This document shows, one piece after another, positions 31,784-43,442 of a stretch of DNA of 64,000 nt. A program made the position numbers and the translations under genes. The number at the start of each line of letters is the position of its first letter. Position 1 is the first letter of the stretch. This stretch comes from Carettochelys insculpta. Taxonomy: Eukaryota > Chordata > Testudines > Carettochelyidae. The notes below the pieces were generated by a model. The model ran no database searches and had not been told where the DNA came from. It saw only the letters and a list, made by a program, of their open reading frames with translations. The stretch covers positions 114,462,501 to 114,526,500 of the forward strand of contig NC_134137.1 in assembly GCF_033958435.1 (NCBI RefSeq). Reading direction: 5' to 3'.

Positions 31784-33609
31784 AAACATTATCTGTGATA
31801 ATATAAACGAAGTCCCTGGTTTGATTCTACTCTTTTACGCTGTTTCTTCACCTTTATAACTCTATCAACTTCAGTTATTCCTGACTTACACTGGCATCAG
31901 TCAGATTTAGTTCAGGCCCCAGGTATTGGGCTGATCATCAACTGCAGGTGAGCAGCATTTAGTGCAGCTGGCAAGGCAACAGTACTAGTGTTAGGGACAA
32001 TCAGGGTTCCCTTTTCACCAATTCACTTCCTTGGTCCTGGGACTGTCCTATATCTGATACTAGGTAGAGCAGCCTTCAGGTTGCTCTACTTTATCCTGAA
32101 TGCCAATGAGAGTCAGGTGCTATCAGCTGTTGGGAATTGCTGAAGTGCAGGGGCACCTTGGACATACTCTTTCTCTTCTCTATGTCCCCTTCAAAGGCAG
32201 CTGGGTGAAAATACCATACATGAATTCTGTGCATTCGTCTGTGGCAGAACAGAGCATCTAAGTCCTTCTTTGTGTGGCCAGAACATGGTCCATGCTTGGT
32301 GCGTACAAACCCGCTTACAAATGAATATTAACTGAGATACACATGTACACGGTGAAGTTGTGCTTGTTCTTTGGGGAGAGACATGTTCAGTGATTTTGTC
32401 AGCTCTGCAAAGTCCCTTTCAAAGAAGTCTGGATACTATTAAATTAACTATAATACAAAAATGGTGTCCAATCCCTCAGGATCTCACCTGGGCTCTTCAA
32501 AAAAACCCCAACATTTTGAAATTGCAGACCGTTCATATGCTGCTTTATTAATTCAAACATGGATTTGTTTTTAAAAATAGTACTTATGAATATGCAGGGC
32601 TGGAATAAGCAGATTCATGCCATTTACTTCAAGAATCCTACATGCACTGTATGCACTTAGGGAAAGTCTTTAAAGACTTCCCAAAGTTAAAAATTACAGG
32701 GAAGAAAAATGCAGTGACTTCTGTTTTAAGCTATGATTGAACTGTGGCAAATGGAAGAAGGAGGCTATTTTAAGGTTCTGAACTATAGGCTTGCTTCCTG
32801 TGTCATGACTGCCTTTGCTCAGCCCCTGACGTTTTGGTCCCTCCTGCACACTTGTTTTTATTCTTGTTGCAAAAGTTTTCTGAAGGTGAACTTTCTCCTA
32901 GTGAGATTCTTTTACAAATGCTATCTAAAAATAATAATAATAATAAAAAAAGCAGTGAAGAACTGCAGTGTGAAATCCCATGAGATCACTTTTATAAGAG
33001 TACTATACAAGGTTAATATGCAGTGCTTTTAAATCAGATCTTGTACATCTTTAACCCTAAACATTTGCTGCCTCCTCGAGTTTGAAATGGGAAGAGATGA
33101 TTTTCTTGTTGCTAAACAACTGTTTAAAGAAAGTTTCATATTAATCAAAAGACAAGTTGTCTGCATCTCAGTTCTTATCCTGGGATGTGCTGAGTATCTT
33201 TCCTCAGATGCTGAATGACTCCATTTACAACTGACTTCCAGTGAAGCAGAGGATGTTCAGCCTTTGGTCAGGGCAGTCAACTTTAACATGTAGTGACAGT
33301 TGTGGAGTGCTCAGACATACACAACAGTAAGCAAGTGGGTATTTTGCTTATTACACCCCATCCCCTTTACATTTTCTTGTTTGTTTGTTTGTTTGCTTGA
33401 GATCCCTCCTTTATGCTGTTCCTGAAATTGTGGGAACAATTAATCCAAAAAATTCAAATTTTCAAGAAAATTTTTGTTTAAAATGTTCATTTTGTCAGCC
33501 AGCTCTAGAGAGTCAGATCACCAGCCAGTGTAAATAAGCATATGTCCCATCTTCAAAAGAATGATGCATATTTACACCAGCTGTTTAGTCTGTCCTGAGA
33601 TCTTAAATG
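31784..33609. other. No gene; (AAT)n microsatellite at 32929-32946
   Basis: AT-rich sequence with a short AAT repeat and a (GTTT)n run near 33379-33396. Open frames have no recognisable features. Confidence 0.5.
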
Positions 33610-33860
33610 GTAACAGAGAGGTAGCCGTGTTAGTCTGTGTTCTAACAAAACAAACCAGCAGTCATATAGCGCTTTAACAAAGTGATCTATTCGGTAATGA
33701 GCTTTCATGGGACAGACCCACTTCATCAGATCAATAGCATTTCCCAAGTTCAAGAATAAACTGTGCTGGAAATACTATAGATCTGATGATGTGGGTCTGT
33801 TCCACAAAAGCTTATCACTGAATAAATCATTGTGTTAGTCTTTAAAGTACTGTTTTTTTG
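33610..33860. mobile_element. Inverted pair of Penelope-like end fragments
   Basis: The unit opens with AGAGAGGTAGCCGTGTTAGT and contains TAATGAGCTTTCATGGGACA, CAGACCCACTTCATCAGATC, then the inverse words GATCTGATGATGTGGGTCTG, CAAAAGCTTATCACTGAATA and GTTAGTCTTTAAAGTACTG. Two head-to-head copies again form an imperfect hairpin. Confidence 0.55.
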
Positions 33861-34149
33861 TTGAGCTCTTAAAATATGATGTTGGGAATGAAGTCTGCTT
33901 TTTTGTAGCCCTTCATAGAATCAAGTCAAATACCTTGGGGCCTAAAGACAGGACCTCTGAATTCTGATGTCTTAACAAGTATCATTTTCCATCCTGGTTA
34001 TAGCTGGTTTAAACTCTGGCCTTTGTGTTTTTTGAGCAGTTTTCAGATTTTGAAATTTGGTTTTGGTCTATCCAATAGAGACTGAAACCATTTTAACTCC
34101 TCATGAACCAGGACACCCACAAAAATTGTTTCAGAAACATGGACACATG

Positions 34150-34460
34150 GGCTGTTTCTACACAGACAATATCTACCAGAAGAATGGTGCCTTCTTCCAG
34201 CAGATCTGAGGAGCATCTACACATGCAAGACGTTCTTTCGGATTTCTTCTGGAGGAAGGTGCCCCCTCTTCCGGATTCTGTATTCTGTTTCAGAATCAGG
34301 AAGAGGACCTTCTTCTGGAAGAATCCTCCAGAAGAAGGCATGTGTAGACGTTCCCGGACTGCTTCTTCGGAAAGAAGCAGTCCTCCCTGGCGGCAGCCTG
34401 CTGGAGAGCAGGGCCACTATAGACATCCCCAGCGAGCCTCTATGGTCCCCAGATCCTTGC
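34150..34460. mobile_element. MITE-like element with GTCTAC-type left end, partial
   Basis: GGCTGTTTCTACACAGAC at 34150 is close to the other left ends in the window. The interior repeats TCTTCTGGA, AGAAGAA and CTTCTTCGG words in both orientations, and an inverted CATGTGTAGACG occurs near 34338. No convincing right end or target duplication was found. Confidence 0.45.
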
Positions 34461-36227
34461 AGCCTTTAAAGCTGCAAGGACTCGGAGACCCTGTGGCAGG
34501 AAGCTGAGAGTGTGAGACAGGCAGCACATGCAGGGCTGCCTGCCACACTTCACTGAGGCCCCACAGTGCCCAGTAAGTCCCGACCCGCAGGGATGGTCAG
34601 CAAGCCAGCACTCTGCACTGCCCAGGGGAGACCCAGGAACCCCGACGAGGGCAGCCAAGACTCCAATCGGGCTCCAAAACAGAGGGCTCCCTCCTGGACT
34701 AAACAATTGTCTGGTTTCCCAGAGTCTGAGCTTCCGGGGCAGCCCTGCAAAATGGATTAATTTGGGGTTGGGGACCCCCAGGCTTCAATATTCCAGGGTC
34801 AGGTGCATCTTCAAACTTCTTGGCTCTGTCAGCTTGGTAATTCAACCACCTTGAAAGTCATGCAGCCCAGGGAGACAATTGGGCCAGGAGTCAGGAAGCC
34901 CTGGACTCCCCTACACTGGGGCAGTCCCTAGAGTGAGGCCATGCCAGAGATGTAGACTTTGAAGGCATGGGCCAAGCCCTCCAGGCCCCTGACTCTATTG
35001 CAGGGACATTTAAGACAGAGTTCTTATGGCTTTCAGGATTCCTTCAGAGGAGCAGGAAGCAAAGACTCTGAGAATCCTGGCATGATGAAGCTGCCCTGAA
35101 GCTGCAAAACCTGGAAACCTGAGTTCATCAGCCCCAGGAAAGTCCACAGGGTAGGACTTTTCTAGGATCACTGAAAGCCTGACTCCCAGCAGCCCACCAG
35201 GCTAGGTTTTAATGAATACAGCAGCTCTAATCATATCAGCTTCAGTCCTTATGAACCATTGGGATGGAAACTCCTATTATTTCAGTACAAACACACCCTT
35301 CTTTTAGCTTTTTTCGAGCCTACTGTGATCATACTTTACTTTTTGGAGACATATTTCATTTGATTTGCTGGCATAGCATACGCAGTATTTAGCAGTATTA
35401 TATCTTAAATCTCTAGTTGCTACTCTTATAATTTTCATTATGCAAAGTTTACTATGTGCATGTTCAAATGAATGCAATTTGCTGTAGATTTATGTTCAGC
35501 TTCAAATATCAGTCAGTGGTTGCCATGAACTTAACGGCCGTCGTTTCACTTTTGAATTTTCCGTTGAGCACCAAGAAAATGAAAGCTCTAAAGGGTTCCC
35601 TGTGAAATTGCAAAAGAGAAATACATAATTAAATGGACAAATTAATAGATCTGGAGGCTAAAATGAACTGTTATAGTCATCTACGTTTCTTTGCTGTACA
35701 ACACAGGACATAACTCCTGGTTGAATGAGAGCAAACATTTTAAATAAGCAGAAGTCTCCATCTTTGCTGCAATCATCTAGAGCTAAATTGCACAAAGCAC
35801 TCCAGAGGGTATTGCAGAGAATTATCCTGCATTAGCAGTAACTGGACCAGGCACATGCTCCTGAGGAGCCTTCATTTTTGACTCCTGTTGAAGTTGAGGC
35901 GCTTGGTACCCTGCCTTAGGTGACCATGGGCCTTTCCTTTGTCTATGGTTCCATGAACAAGAGCCAATCCAATTGGCTAATGACCTAATTCTGACACTTT
36001 GCACTGTCTCAGTTCATGGAAGCAACTATTTATCAGCAACATGTGTTGTCACTGTAATGTGTTGTCCATTTTATGTATATAATGCCACTGCTAAAGGGCC
36101 ACTGAATGCCTGACAAGCTACATTTATAGTAATAATTAATCATAATTCCTGTTGGTATGAACCCCATGACAAGGCTGGAGCAGGAGAGTCCCGAATTCAA
36201 GAATAAACGTAAGGTCTCAGGCTTTAC
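34461..36227. other. No gene recognised
   Basis: GC-moderate to about 35200, then AT-rich. Open frames are short and there is no recognisable domain. Confidence 0.45.
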
Positions 36228-37120
36228 CAGTGGTTCCCAAACTTTTCGGCATCACGCCCCCCTTTTGATTTTTGAGAAACCCTCGTGCCCCCCCCACCTC
36301 TTCTTTAATATCATCCAGCCCCACTTTTTACAAAAAAATCAATCTGTAACTTAAAATAAACACAAAAACTTTATATAAAAATGTTATTTAAAAATTAAAA
36401 ATAAGCATAAATAATTTTTCTTGGCCCCTTGAGGGGGCCTGGTGTAGCCCCAGCTGGCCAGCTGCCAGAGCTGTCTGCCTGAGCCCCACATTGCTGGGGC
36501 CAGCTGCCTGCCTGCCCTACCACCAGCCACTGGGGCCACCTTCTTGCCAGCCACCTGAGCCCTGTGCTGCAGGGGCCATCCACCTGCCTTCCAGCTGCCC
36601 CAACCATGCCCTGGAGCTGTGGGATACTCACCTCAGCTGCTCGCCCAAGGCCCATGCTGCCAGGGTCAGCCGCCTGCCCGCCAGCTTCCTGAGTCCAACA
36701 CTGCCAGGACCAGCCTCCTGCCTGCCTGCCCAAGCCCCGCAAGCCACCCACCTGAGGCCCTCCCCTCCCTGAAAGCCAGGGACCTCCAGTCCCCCCGCTC
36801 AAAGCCAGGCAACATCAGCCCCGACTCTTCGCCCATCCCCCTCCCCTGAGCAAGGCACCCCAGTTCCCCATCTAGACCCATCCTCCTGCTCCCCCCAACC
36901 CACATTCACTCACCTTTGCAGAAGGCAGCTAGCTCCACAGGAGTCTTTGCCAGCTGCCTGCTTTTTCACGTGGCTGTGCCGTGTCATCCACATAAAGTGG
37001 CGGGGCAGAGAGCTGGAAACAAAGGCCGCCTCTGTACTGGGGTAGGGGAAATTGTGGGGGAGCTGGGTAGCTTCATGCCCCCCTGGAATTTCTTCATGCC
37101 CCCAAGTTTAGGAAACCATG
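36228..37120. mobile_element. hAT-like nonautonomous element with GC-rich interior
   Basis: The left end CAGTGGTTCCCAAACTTTT is typical of hAT (Charlie-type) elements. The right end AAGTTTAGGAAACCATG is its imperfect inverse. Flanks GCTTTAC and GCTTTAT may be a decayed 8-bp duplication. Next to both ends is a mirrored ATGCCCCCC block (about 36250-36300 and 37073-37103). The interior 36420-36900 is a GC-rich imperfect repeat with phrases such as GGGGCCAGCTGCCTGCC and CTGCCAGGGTCAGCCGCCTG. Proline-rich open frames here come from the repeat. Confidence 0.65.
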
Positions 37121-39063
37121 CTTTATGCCATGTTACAAGGTTTACTGACTTTGTTCTAAGTGCCCCTCTTTAGACTGTTGCCAGCCAGAACACTGGAACT
37201 TCATGGAGGGACGTTTTAGTCTCTTTAGCACAGACTAGTTGCAGAGAAGCCAACCAGTGTGTGCAAAAGACAGTCCAGTAAGCCTGTACTTCTCACTTAG
37301 GGCCTACGGTGCCTTTAAGACATAACCCTGTATTAGGTGGAAGCTGCACTGCTTGAGGGAATATACACGTGAGCCCTGCTCCTTTCTTATGCTAGTATGC
37401 TCGGGGGGACTGCCAGGTGGGACAGTCTGCCTCTCTTAATGCATCAGGTATGTTCCAAAGGCCAGTGAAGAAGGCAGAACATTTTTATGAAAAAATTGTC
37501 CCTCTCATAAAAAATGAAGTAAAATAGAAATTTGATTTTTTTCCCACCATCTCTACTGCCTTGTTCTTAAGGTCTTTGTCTCTTTCTTTCTCCTTTCTGC
37601 AGAAGATTTGCAGTGTAACTAAATGTTCAAAAGCTACCATTTAGGTGAAGTGCATTGCCTTAGAGTGTTCATGAACTTCTTCAAGTTTTTCCTGTGAGTT
37701 TGTTGTGGATGGTGGTGCTGGGTATCTGGCTAACTGTGGACAGCGGTAGTCTAATAAATCAGGCTTGTCATGGAGGACAGAACAAGTTTCTGGCTATAAA
37801 AGTTTGAACATACACCCCTCTCCCATACTGTATAAAATACAGCTTTGGTGGGAGGTGCTAAATGGTGACAACTTAATACCCGTATGACCAGCCTTTACTG
37901 GCCAACACTTAAACACTCGAATTCAGTGGTCCTTCTGGTAAAACCTTTTGGGGAAAATATCTTTGTGGAGGCAAAAATATCAGCAAAATACTCTCAGATA
38001 AATTGGGTTGGCAGGAACCAGAGAAGTGGATGACCCTCTTTAAAAGGGTAAGTGCCAAAAATCAATAGTTTGCAAAGTAAGGAACAATGTACTTCTCTCT
38101 CCAAGTTTTTATCTGTTCATTTGCTCATCTTTTCTAAGTGTTCTGTAATTGGAGTTAGTCCTTTTCAAACCTTTGTGCTAATGGAGCTTTGCTCACTTCT
38201 ATTAGCAACAGCACATTGTATTTTAATAGGGATCCCTTGGCTTGGCTCCGCAGGGCCTGCTGATAAGGGGAAGGACAGCAAAAGGAACTATAAAGAGGTA
38301 AGACCAGCAGGAGGTCCCTTCTCAGCATTGGGCTCTACAGGAAGACGTTGGCTAACTTTGCCTTAGAACTGTCACTTTCATTAACTTCTAACCAATTACA
38401 CCCCCTAGTAGGTTAGCTTTATGCAGTGAAGCAGGATATATCCTTTGCTTGGCCTCTCTATCCTTTATTTTAGCACACTGAATGCAACACAAAAAGTTCA
38501 CAGGGGAAGCAGTTGGGGATATGGTGTTAGTGGATAGGGTCAGCAAGAGCTTTTAACTCATCTTAACATTACTGTCCTTTCCCATTCTGGCTCTTATCTG
38601 CCCATCAAGGCTTTCTGTATGCTCACTCGTCCATCAATAAAAATAAAAACAGGACACGCTATGTGCAAGGACATTGTAAGGGGGCCAAGATAACTGCCGC
38701 ATTGCTGCGTTTTGCTCCACACATACACATATGCTCTTTTTCGTCTGCATGTGCTTTCGTTTTGTTTGTTCATTGCCCAGGTCATCCTGTGTTAAAACCT
38801 TTGGTCTTGATTCTGCACTCATTTACACTGGTGCAAATCAATGTCGAGTTCTACCGAGTTAAGGACTTAGGCCTTCAATCTCTCCTATCAAATAGCACGA
38901 CATCTTTTCCCAATCCTACTTTTTTAATGAAGTCATTTAGAGACACTGAAGGCTACCAGGATTTGTTAGATAAACAACTCCCTAAGTGGGAGAATGTCTC
39001 CCAAAGTTATTTGATTTGTGTAATTCCTATTAATGATTCCCCAACCACACTAAGTAAAACATA
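37121..39063. other. No gene recognised
   Basis: AT-rich unique-looking sequence with short open frames that resemble nothing known. Confidence 0.5.
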
Positions 39064-40283
39064 CAGTAAGCTCTCAGAGTACGCGAACTCAGAGTACGCA
39101 ATCCCCCTGTTACGTGTCTGACCACAATTCCTATAGTAAACTCTGTAGTGTGATTTCCAGTTGTGCTTAATTTGCTCCCCCAGCCCTGGCTCAACCCCAC
39201 TGGCTCTGCACGGCCTGGGCTCAGCCCTGCCCCAGCTCTGCTCACACATAGCTCCTGCTCGACCCCCCTACCCCCGCCTCTGGCTCTAGCTCACCACCCC
39301 TCAGGTGCGACTCCGACTCAACCTCCCTGGTCCCTGTTCAACACCCCCTGCCAGCTCACTGCCTGCACACAGCTCTGGCTCACTGCCACACCCACCTCTA
39401 GCTCTGGCTCACCACCCCTTACATGTGGCTGTGGTTCACCCTCCACCCCCCGCCCAGGTTTAAACCCCCCACATGCACTCCAATTCAAACCCCTCACATG
39501 CAGCCCCATTTCCATCCTCCTGCCCCGGTTTAAATCCCCCACACGCGGCTCTGGTTCAACCCACCCCCACCCCCCATGTGCAGCCCCAGTTCAACCCCCC
39601 ACCCCCAGTTCAACCCTCCAGCTGGCTCACCACCCATGCCCGGCTCTGGCTCTGGCTCAACCCCCCGCCGTGGCCTGGCTCACCATCTGCATGCAGCTCT
39701 GGCTCACCTGCTACTCCCACCTCTGGCTCATCACCTCTCATGTGTGGCTCCAGTTCACCCTCCACTCCCCACCCAGTTTAAACCCCACCCCCCACTCAGC
39801 TCCAATTCAAACCTCTCGCACATGGCCCTGTTTCTATCCTCCTGCCCTGGTTTAAACTGTCACGTGTGGCTCCAAGTCAAACCCCCCCCAGTTCACCTCC
39901 TCCACCGTCTCACCACCTGCGCCTGGCTCTGGCTCTGGCTCTGGCTCTGGTTTATCCTCCTGCCATGTCCTGGCTATCCGACCAAGAAGGGCTCTGACTC
40001 ACCACCCCGCACGCAGCTCAGGCTTAACTCCACTCCTCTCCCCTCTGCAGGCCTAACCCACCCCAGCCTTATCCCCCAACACCCACCTCCCATGGCCCCA
40101 ACCCACTGCCAGGCTTAACCCTCCTTAACTGCTCCCTCACCCCAGGACTTTCCTTTTCGCTGCTTCCCCCTGGCTGCAGAACATGTGTTCTGCCAAGGAA
40201 AAAGCTGGACTGCCACTTACATGAAATCCAGGTTACGCAAGGGTGCATGGAACGGAACCCTCGCGTACTCTGAGACCTTACTG
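39064..40283. mobile_element. Pogo/Tigger-like nonautonomous element with minisatellite interior, 1220 bp
   Basis: The left end CAGTAAGCTCTCAGAGTACG and the right end CGTACTCTGAGACCTTACTG are near-perfect inverses and are flanked by TA on both sides (39062-39063 and 40284-40285), as in Tc1/mariner-type elements. Almost the entire interior (about 39180-40130) is an imperfect C-rich repeat with units such as CTCTGGCTCACCACCC and CAGTTCAACCCCCCA, and a run of GGCTCT hexamers near 39925-39950. Long Pro/Ser/Thr-rich open frames (39163-39855, 39576-40118) are by-products. It encodes no transposase. Confidence 0.8.
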
Positions 40284-40311
40284 TAGTTTCTTGTTTATAA
40301 TGTGTTCAAGC

Positions 40312-40337
40312 GTTTTGTTTTGTTTTGTTTTGTTTTT
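40312..40337. repeat. (GTTTT)n microsatellite
   Basis: Five tandem GTTTT units end in a T6 run, next to the pogo-like element. Confidence 0.8.
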
Positions 40338-40924
40338 TCCAGGTATGTAGCAGCCTGATTTCCCACATCCCTACATCTTGTGGAATCATTGACGTTTGTG
40401 CAAAGAGGGTGTAAAATGTTACTGTTCTGAACCAGGAGCGTTTGACATCCCCTTTGTACTGGTGTAAAAGAGTAAATGAAAGAATAAGAATAAGTGACAA
40501 ATTATGCCCCAGGTCCCTTCCCTTAGATGCTTACAGTTTGTGGGGGGGAGAGTCTGCAGCTAGAGGCAGTACAGAGGGGCTGTGTAGAAGCTGGAATTCC
40601 AATAAGTCTCAGAATGCTTCTTGAGGGGCTTCCAAAGGATATGTGACAGGGCAATAAAAGCTGTAGCGTATGTGCTGTCCTATGCTGCCTTATACTGAGG
40701 GTCTGGGAGAAGTTGACTGGTTGACTGCAGCCAATGGCTCATTGATCTTTCAGGCTACTGGGACTCACAGGGTCTGTGTTGCTTAGCCACACTGTTGGTT
40801 AGCCCATGTTTGGGAAAGTTGAGGGAAGGAGGCTCCTGGAGCATGAACAGAGAGACAGGCAGCAAGCCTGGGCTTTAAGAAACAAAACAGTGGTGGGAGG
40901 CAAGTGAATGCTCAGGGAAGGGCC
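40338..40924. other. No gene recognised
   Basis: Unremarkable sequence with no domain or repeat border that I can identify. Confidence 0.45.
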
Positions 40925-41210
40925 AGGCCTGCCGGCAAAGGAAGGGGGGCAGAACTGGCAGTTACCCCAGGGCCCAGCAATTCAAAGGGGCCCAGGGCTG
41001 CCAGCTGACACTGCAGCAGAGGTGGTGGCTGGAGCCCCAGGCCTTTAAATTGCCACTGGAGCACTCCAGTTCACACTCCACATAGCTCTGAGAGGCAGGG
41101 TAGGGACCAGCAGTACAGTCTGGGTGGTGCTGAGGGCTGGCTGTCCTGGTGCCTGAGATCCCACCCCTTTTAAAGGGGATGAAGCTCCCCCCACCACATC
41201 TTGCTCAGGG
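40925..41210. repeat. GC-rich interspersed repeat (left part)
   Basis: The stretch contains GGGGGGCAGAACTGGCAGTT, CCCAGGGCCCAGCAATTCAA and AGGGGCCCAGGGCTGCC. An inverted partner (GGGCCCCTTTAAAACACTGG, GGGTAATTGCCCCCTTGCC) lies at 41935-41985, and a third copy (GGGGGCAGTTGCCCCCAGGC) is at 59168-59190. I recognise it as a common turtle repeat but cannot name it. Confidence 0.5.
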
Positions 41211-41234
41211 GCTTTGGGAAGTGGTCAGTCCCCT

Positions 41235-41509
41235 AGGCTGGTCTACACTATGCGATGGGGGAGGTGGAGAAGAGGGAAATTGATCTAAGTTATGTAACTT
41301 CAGGCACATGAATAAAATAGCTGAAACTGACAGACTTAGATCTACTTATTGTCCTGTGCCCTCCCTCTGTGCATCTCACTGAGGCAGAGTGCTGAAGTTA
41401 ACTGGAGAGCTGTCAGTGGTCAATTTATTGTGTCAATACTAGATAAGATAAATCAACCTCCACTGAATTGATCCTACCCCATCCATCGGTGGTAGAGAAG
41501 ACAAGCCCA
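41235..41509. mobile_element. Nonautonomous DNA element with GGTCTACACTA end
   Basis: The left end AGGCTGGTCTACACTATGCG, GAAATTGATCTAAGTTATGT and an inverted ACAGACTTAGATCTACTTAT near 41331 form the typical mirrored left half. The right part contains GTCAATTTATTGTGTCAATA, its mirror GATAAGATAAATCAACCTCC, and a degraded GTAGAGAAGACAAGCC end. I recognise the family from turtle genomes without recalling its name. Confidence 0.6.
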
Positions 41510-41599
41510 TGGTGTGAGGTATTTATCATACATTATGTTAGTTACACACGGGAATGCTGACAGCCACCCCAGCCACAGGGCAAGATACATAGCATATCT

Positions 41600-41795
41600 C
41601 ATAGACCTCAAGAGGTCATCAAGTACAATCCCCTGCCCTCACAGCAGGATCAAGCACCATCCCCAGCAGATTTTTTTTTCCAAACCTCTTTACCCCAGAC
41701 CCCTAAATGCCTCCCCAGGGCTTGAATTCACAACCATGGGTTTAGAAGGCCACTGCTCTAACAACTGACGATCTAACAATCCTTCCCACCCAGGT
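41600..41795 (-). mobile_element. tRNA-derived SINE, probably Cry I type, with CR1-like tail
   Basis: Read on the minus strand the element starts GGGAAGGATTGTTAGATCG with a tRNA-like head. A degraded A box (TTGTTAGAGCAGTGG), a tRNA-like centre (GGCCTTCTAAACCCATGG) and a B box-like GTGAATTCAAGCCC follow. The tail (GCTGTGAGGGCAGGGGATTG, GACCTCTTGAGGTC) is close to the 3' end of CR1 LINEs. A pol III SINE sharing a CR1 tail is characteristic of turtles and called Cry I in cryptodires. The assignment is from memory. Confidence 0.65.
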
Positions 41796-41929
41796 GGGAT
41801 TGGAGGTGGGGGGGGGCAGCTCTGCACCCTGGAAGGGATGGTGACACAGACAGAAGAGGCAGGACTTAGGAGGGGGTCATCCCTAGCTCGCCCCATGCTC
41901 CCTCAGATCCATGCATGAAGCAGTTTCAT

Positions 41930-41990
41930 AGGGCTCTGGGCCCCTTTAAAACACTGGGCTCAAGGGTAATTGCCCCCTTGCCTTCCCCCA
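41930..41990. repeat. GC-rich interspersed repeat, inverted partner
   Basis: GGGCCCCTTTAAAACACTGG and GGGTAATTGCCCCCTTGCC are the approximate inverse of the words at 40945-41010. The two flank a DNA element and the SINE, suggesting nested insertions into one repeat. Confidence 0.4.
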
Positions 41991-42894
41991 TCTCCCTTCA
42001 TCCCCTCTCAGCGGACCTGGTTCCACACTCTCTGCATTGCTCGTGGATTTATTTAGTTAGTTAGTTATATTATTTTATTTTATTTCTAACTCTTCAGCTA
42101 ACCCTTTGATTGAAGAGAGGACTTTGGCTTATTCAGTTCAGGGAGCACAATATAGGTTGTGAAATACAATAGGATGAATGAACCATTCCTATTGGAAAAA
42201 CAATGGGAGAATAGGTGCTTCAGAGCAAAATGCGGAAACTGAATGTATGCCTCTTGCATGAAAACAAAATAGCAGGGCTTCCTCTTCCTAATGAAAGACA
42301 ACTGAAAAACTGTATTCTGTGACACTTTTGTTTACTCACATCGTAAGCCCATTCATCTACTGCAATGAAGAACCATAGATCCAGCGTAGGTAGGCAAACC
42401 CGAGGGGCTAGCCTGTGCTGCTGTTGCTAGCCCTGCTTTTTTTAGTGAGCTAGCTTGATCAAAGCTAGTACCACGACAGTCAGGTGGCTTCACTTTAGCA
42501 AAATTCTGGCAGCGTGGAGGGCAAAGTTGAATATGAGATAGAAAACTATATATGATTCTGTCATGTTCCACACTGTGCAGGTGGGGCAAAAAAAGAGCAA
42601 GTTAATGGAATGTATAGACCCAGGAAAAGCCTGTGGTGGGCACAAATAGATGCTTATCTGTTTATGGTTCATCTCTTGGCCCCACTCTATTTAGTGTAGT
42701 GTGTGAGTACCTCACAATTGGTAAAGCCTGGGATCACTCCTGCTGGAGTAGACAGAATGAAATAGAAGCAAGATTAAAAGGAACTGGAGTGCTGAAGGAA
42801 ATGCTGATTGTCTAGAGTTCGAAAAATATTTAAAATAAACAAATAAGAGCATCAAAACTTACAATGTATTTGAGCACGGGCCACTGGTCTCTAT
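41991..42894. other. No gene recognised
   Basis: AT-rich sequence with TTAGTTAG and ATTTTATTTTATTT runs near 42052-42086. Short frames only. Confidence 0.5.
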
Positions 42895-43222
42895 GGCTAC
42901 GTCTCTATGGCTACCTCTATATGGCATTGCTATTCTGTAACAAGATATTCCAAAATGGTTATTTTACAACCACACACAAAATGCATTTTAAAACAGCATT
43001 TCAAGATCCATAGTGCTATTTCGAAATAGTGCCATTGGAGCCCATTTTAGCTTATTTCGAAAAAGGCATTATTCCTCAGGAAATGAGGTTTACCTCAACT
43101 GAAATAATGTACCCGCTATTTCAAATTTATTTTGAAATAACATGTGCGTCTTTAGGTGCTGCCAAAGTTATTTTGAAATAACTGCTATTATTTCATGATA
43201 ACTTGTCTGTGGAGATGTAGCC
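42895..43222. mobile_element. Harbinger-like MITE, 328 bp
   Basis: The element begins GGCTACGTCTCTATGG and ends GTGGAGATGTAGCC, flanked by TAT at 42892-42894 and 43223-43225. Interior blocks TATTTCGAAATAG, CTTATTTCGAAAAAGGC, TTATTTTGAAATAAC recur in both orientations. A small duplication of GGCTAC lies just inside the left end (42895 and 42909). No coding capacity. Confidence 0.75.
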
Positions 43223-43275
43223 TATAAAAATACGCACTGAAAGTCAAACAGGCCACCTCAGGGCTGGTCATCAAA

Positions 43276-43442
43276 ACACCCATGTGAGGTAGGAAAATAG
43301 TAGTATCCCCATTTCACAGTTGGGGCATAGTCACAGAGAGCTAAATGACTTGGCTTAGTCACACAGGACATTTGGGATGAAGCAGGCAAGTGAATGGGAT
43401 TTTTCCAAGTCTCAAACTTGTACCCCAGCTCTTGACCTACCC
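43276..43442 (-). mobile_element. Ancient MIR SINE fragment
   Basis: The plus strand reads TGTGAGGTAGGAAAATAGTA, GTATCCCCATTTCACAG, CACAGAGAGCTAAATGACTT and TAGTCACACAGG in that order. This is the reverse complement of the MIR core and its flank (CCTCATCTGTAAAATGGGG and GTGTGACCTTGGGCAAG type words). MIRs are old tRNA-derived SINEs shared across amniotes. Confidence 0.8.

Noticed and set aside
36395..36802. Gly/Trp/Ala-rich frame and its Pro-rich antisense
   Set aside because: It lies in the GC-rich repeat inside a hAT-like element and lacks splice or domain evidence.
39163..40118. Pro/Ser/Thr-rich frames that resemble a mucin or collagen-like protein
   Set aside because: They are translations of a C-rich tandem repeat between pogo-like ends.
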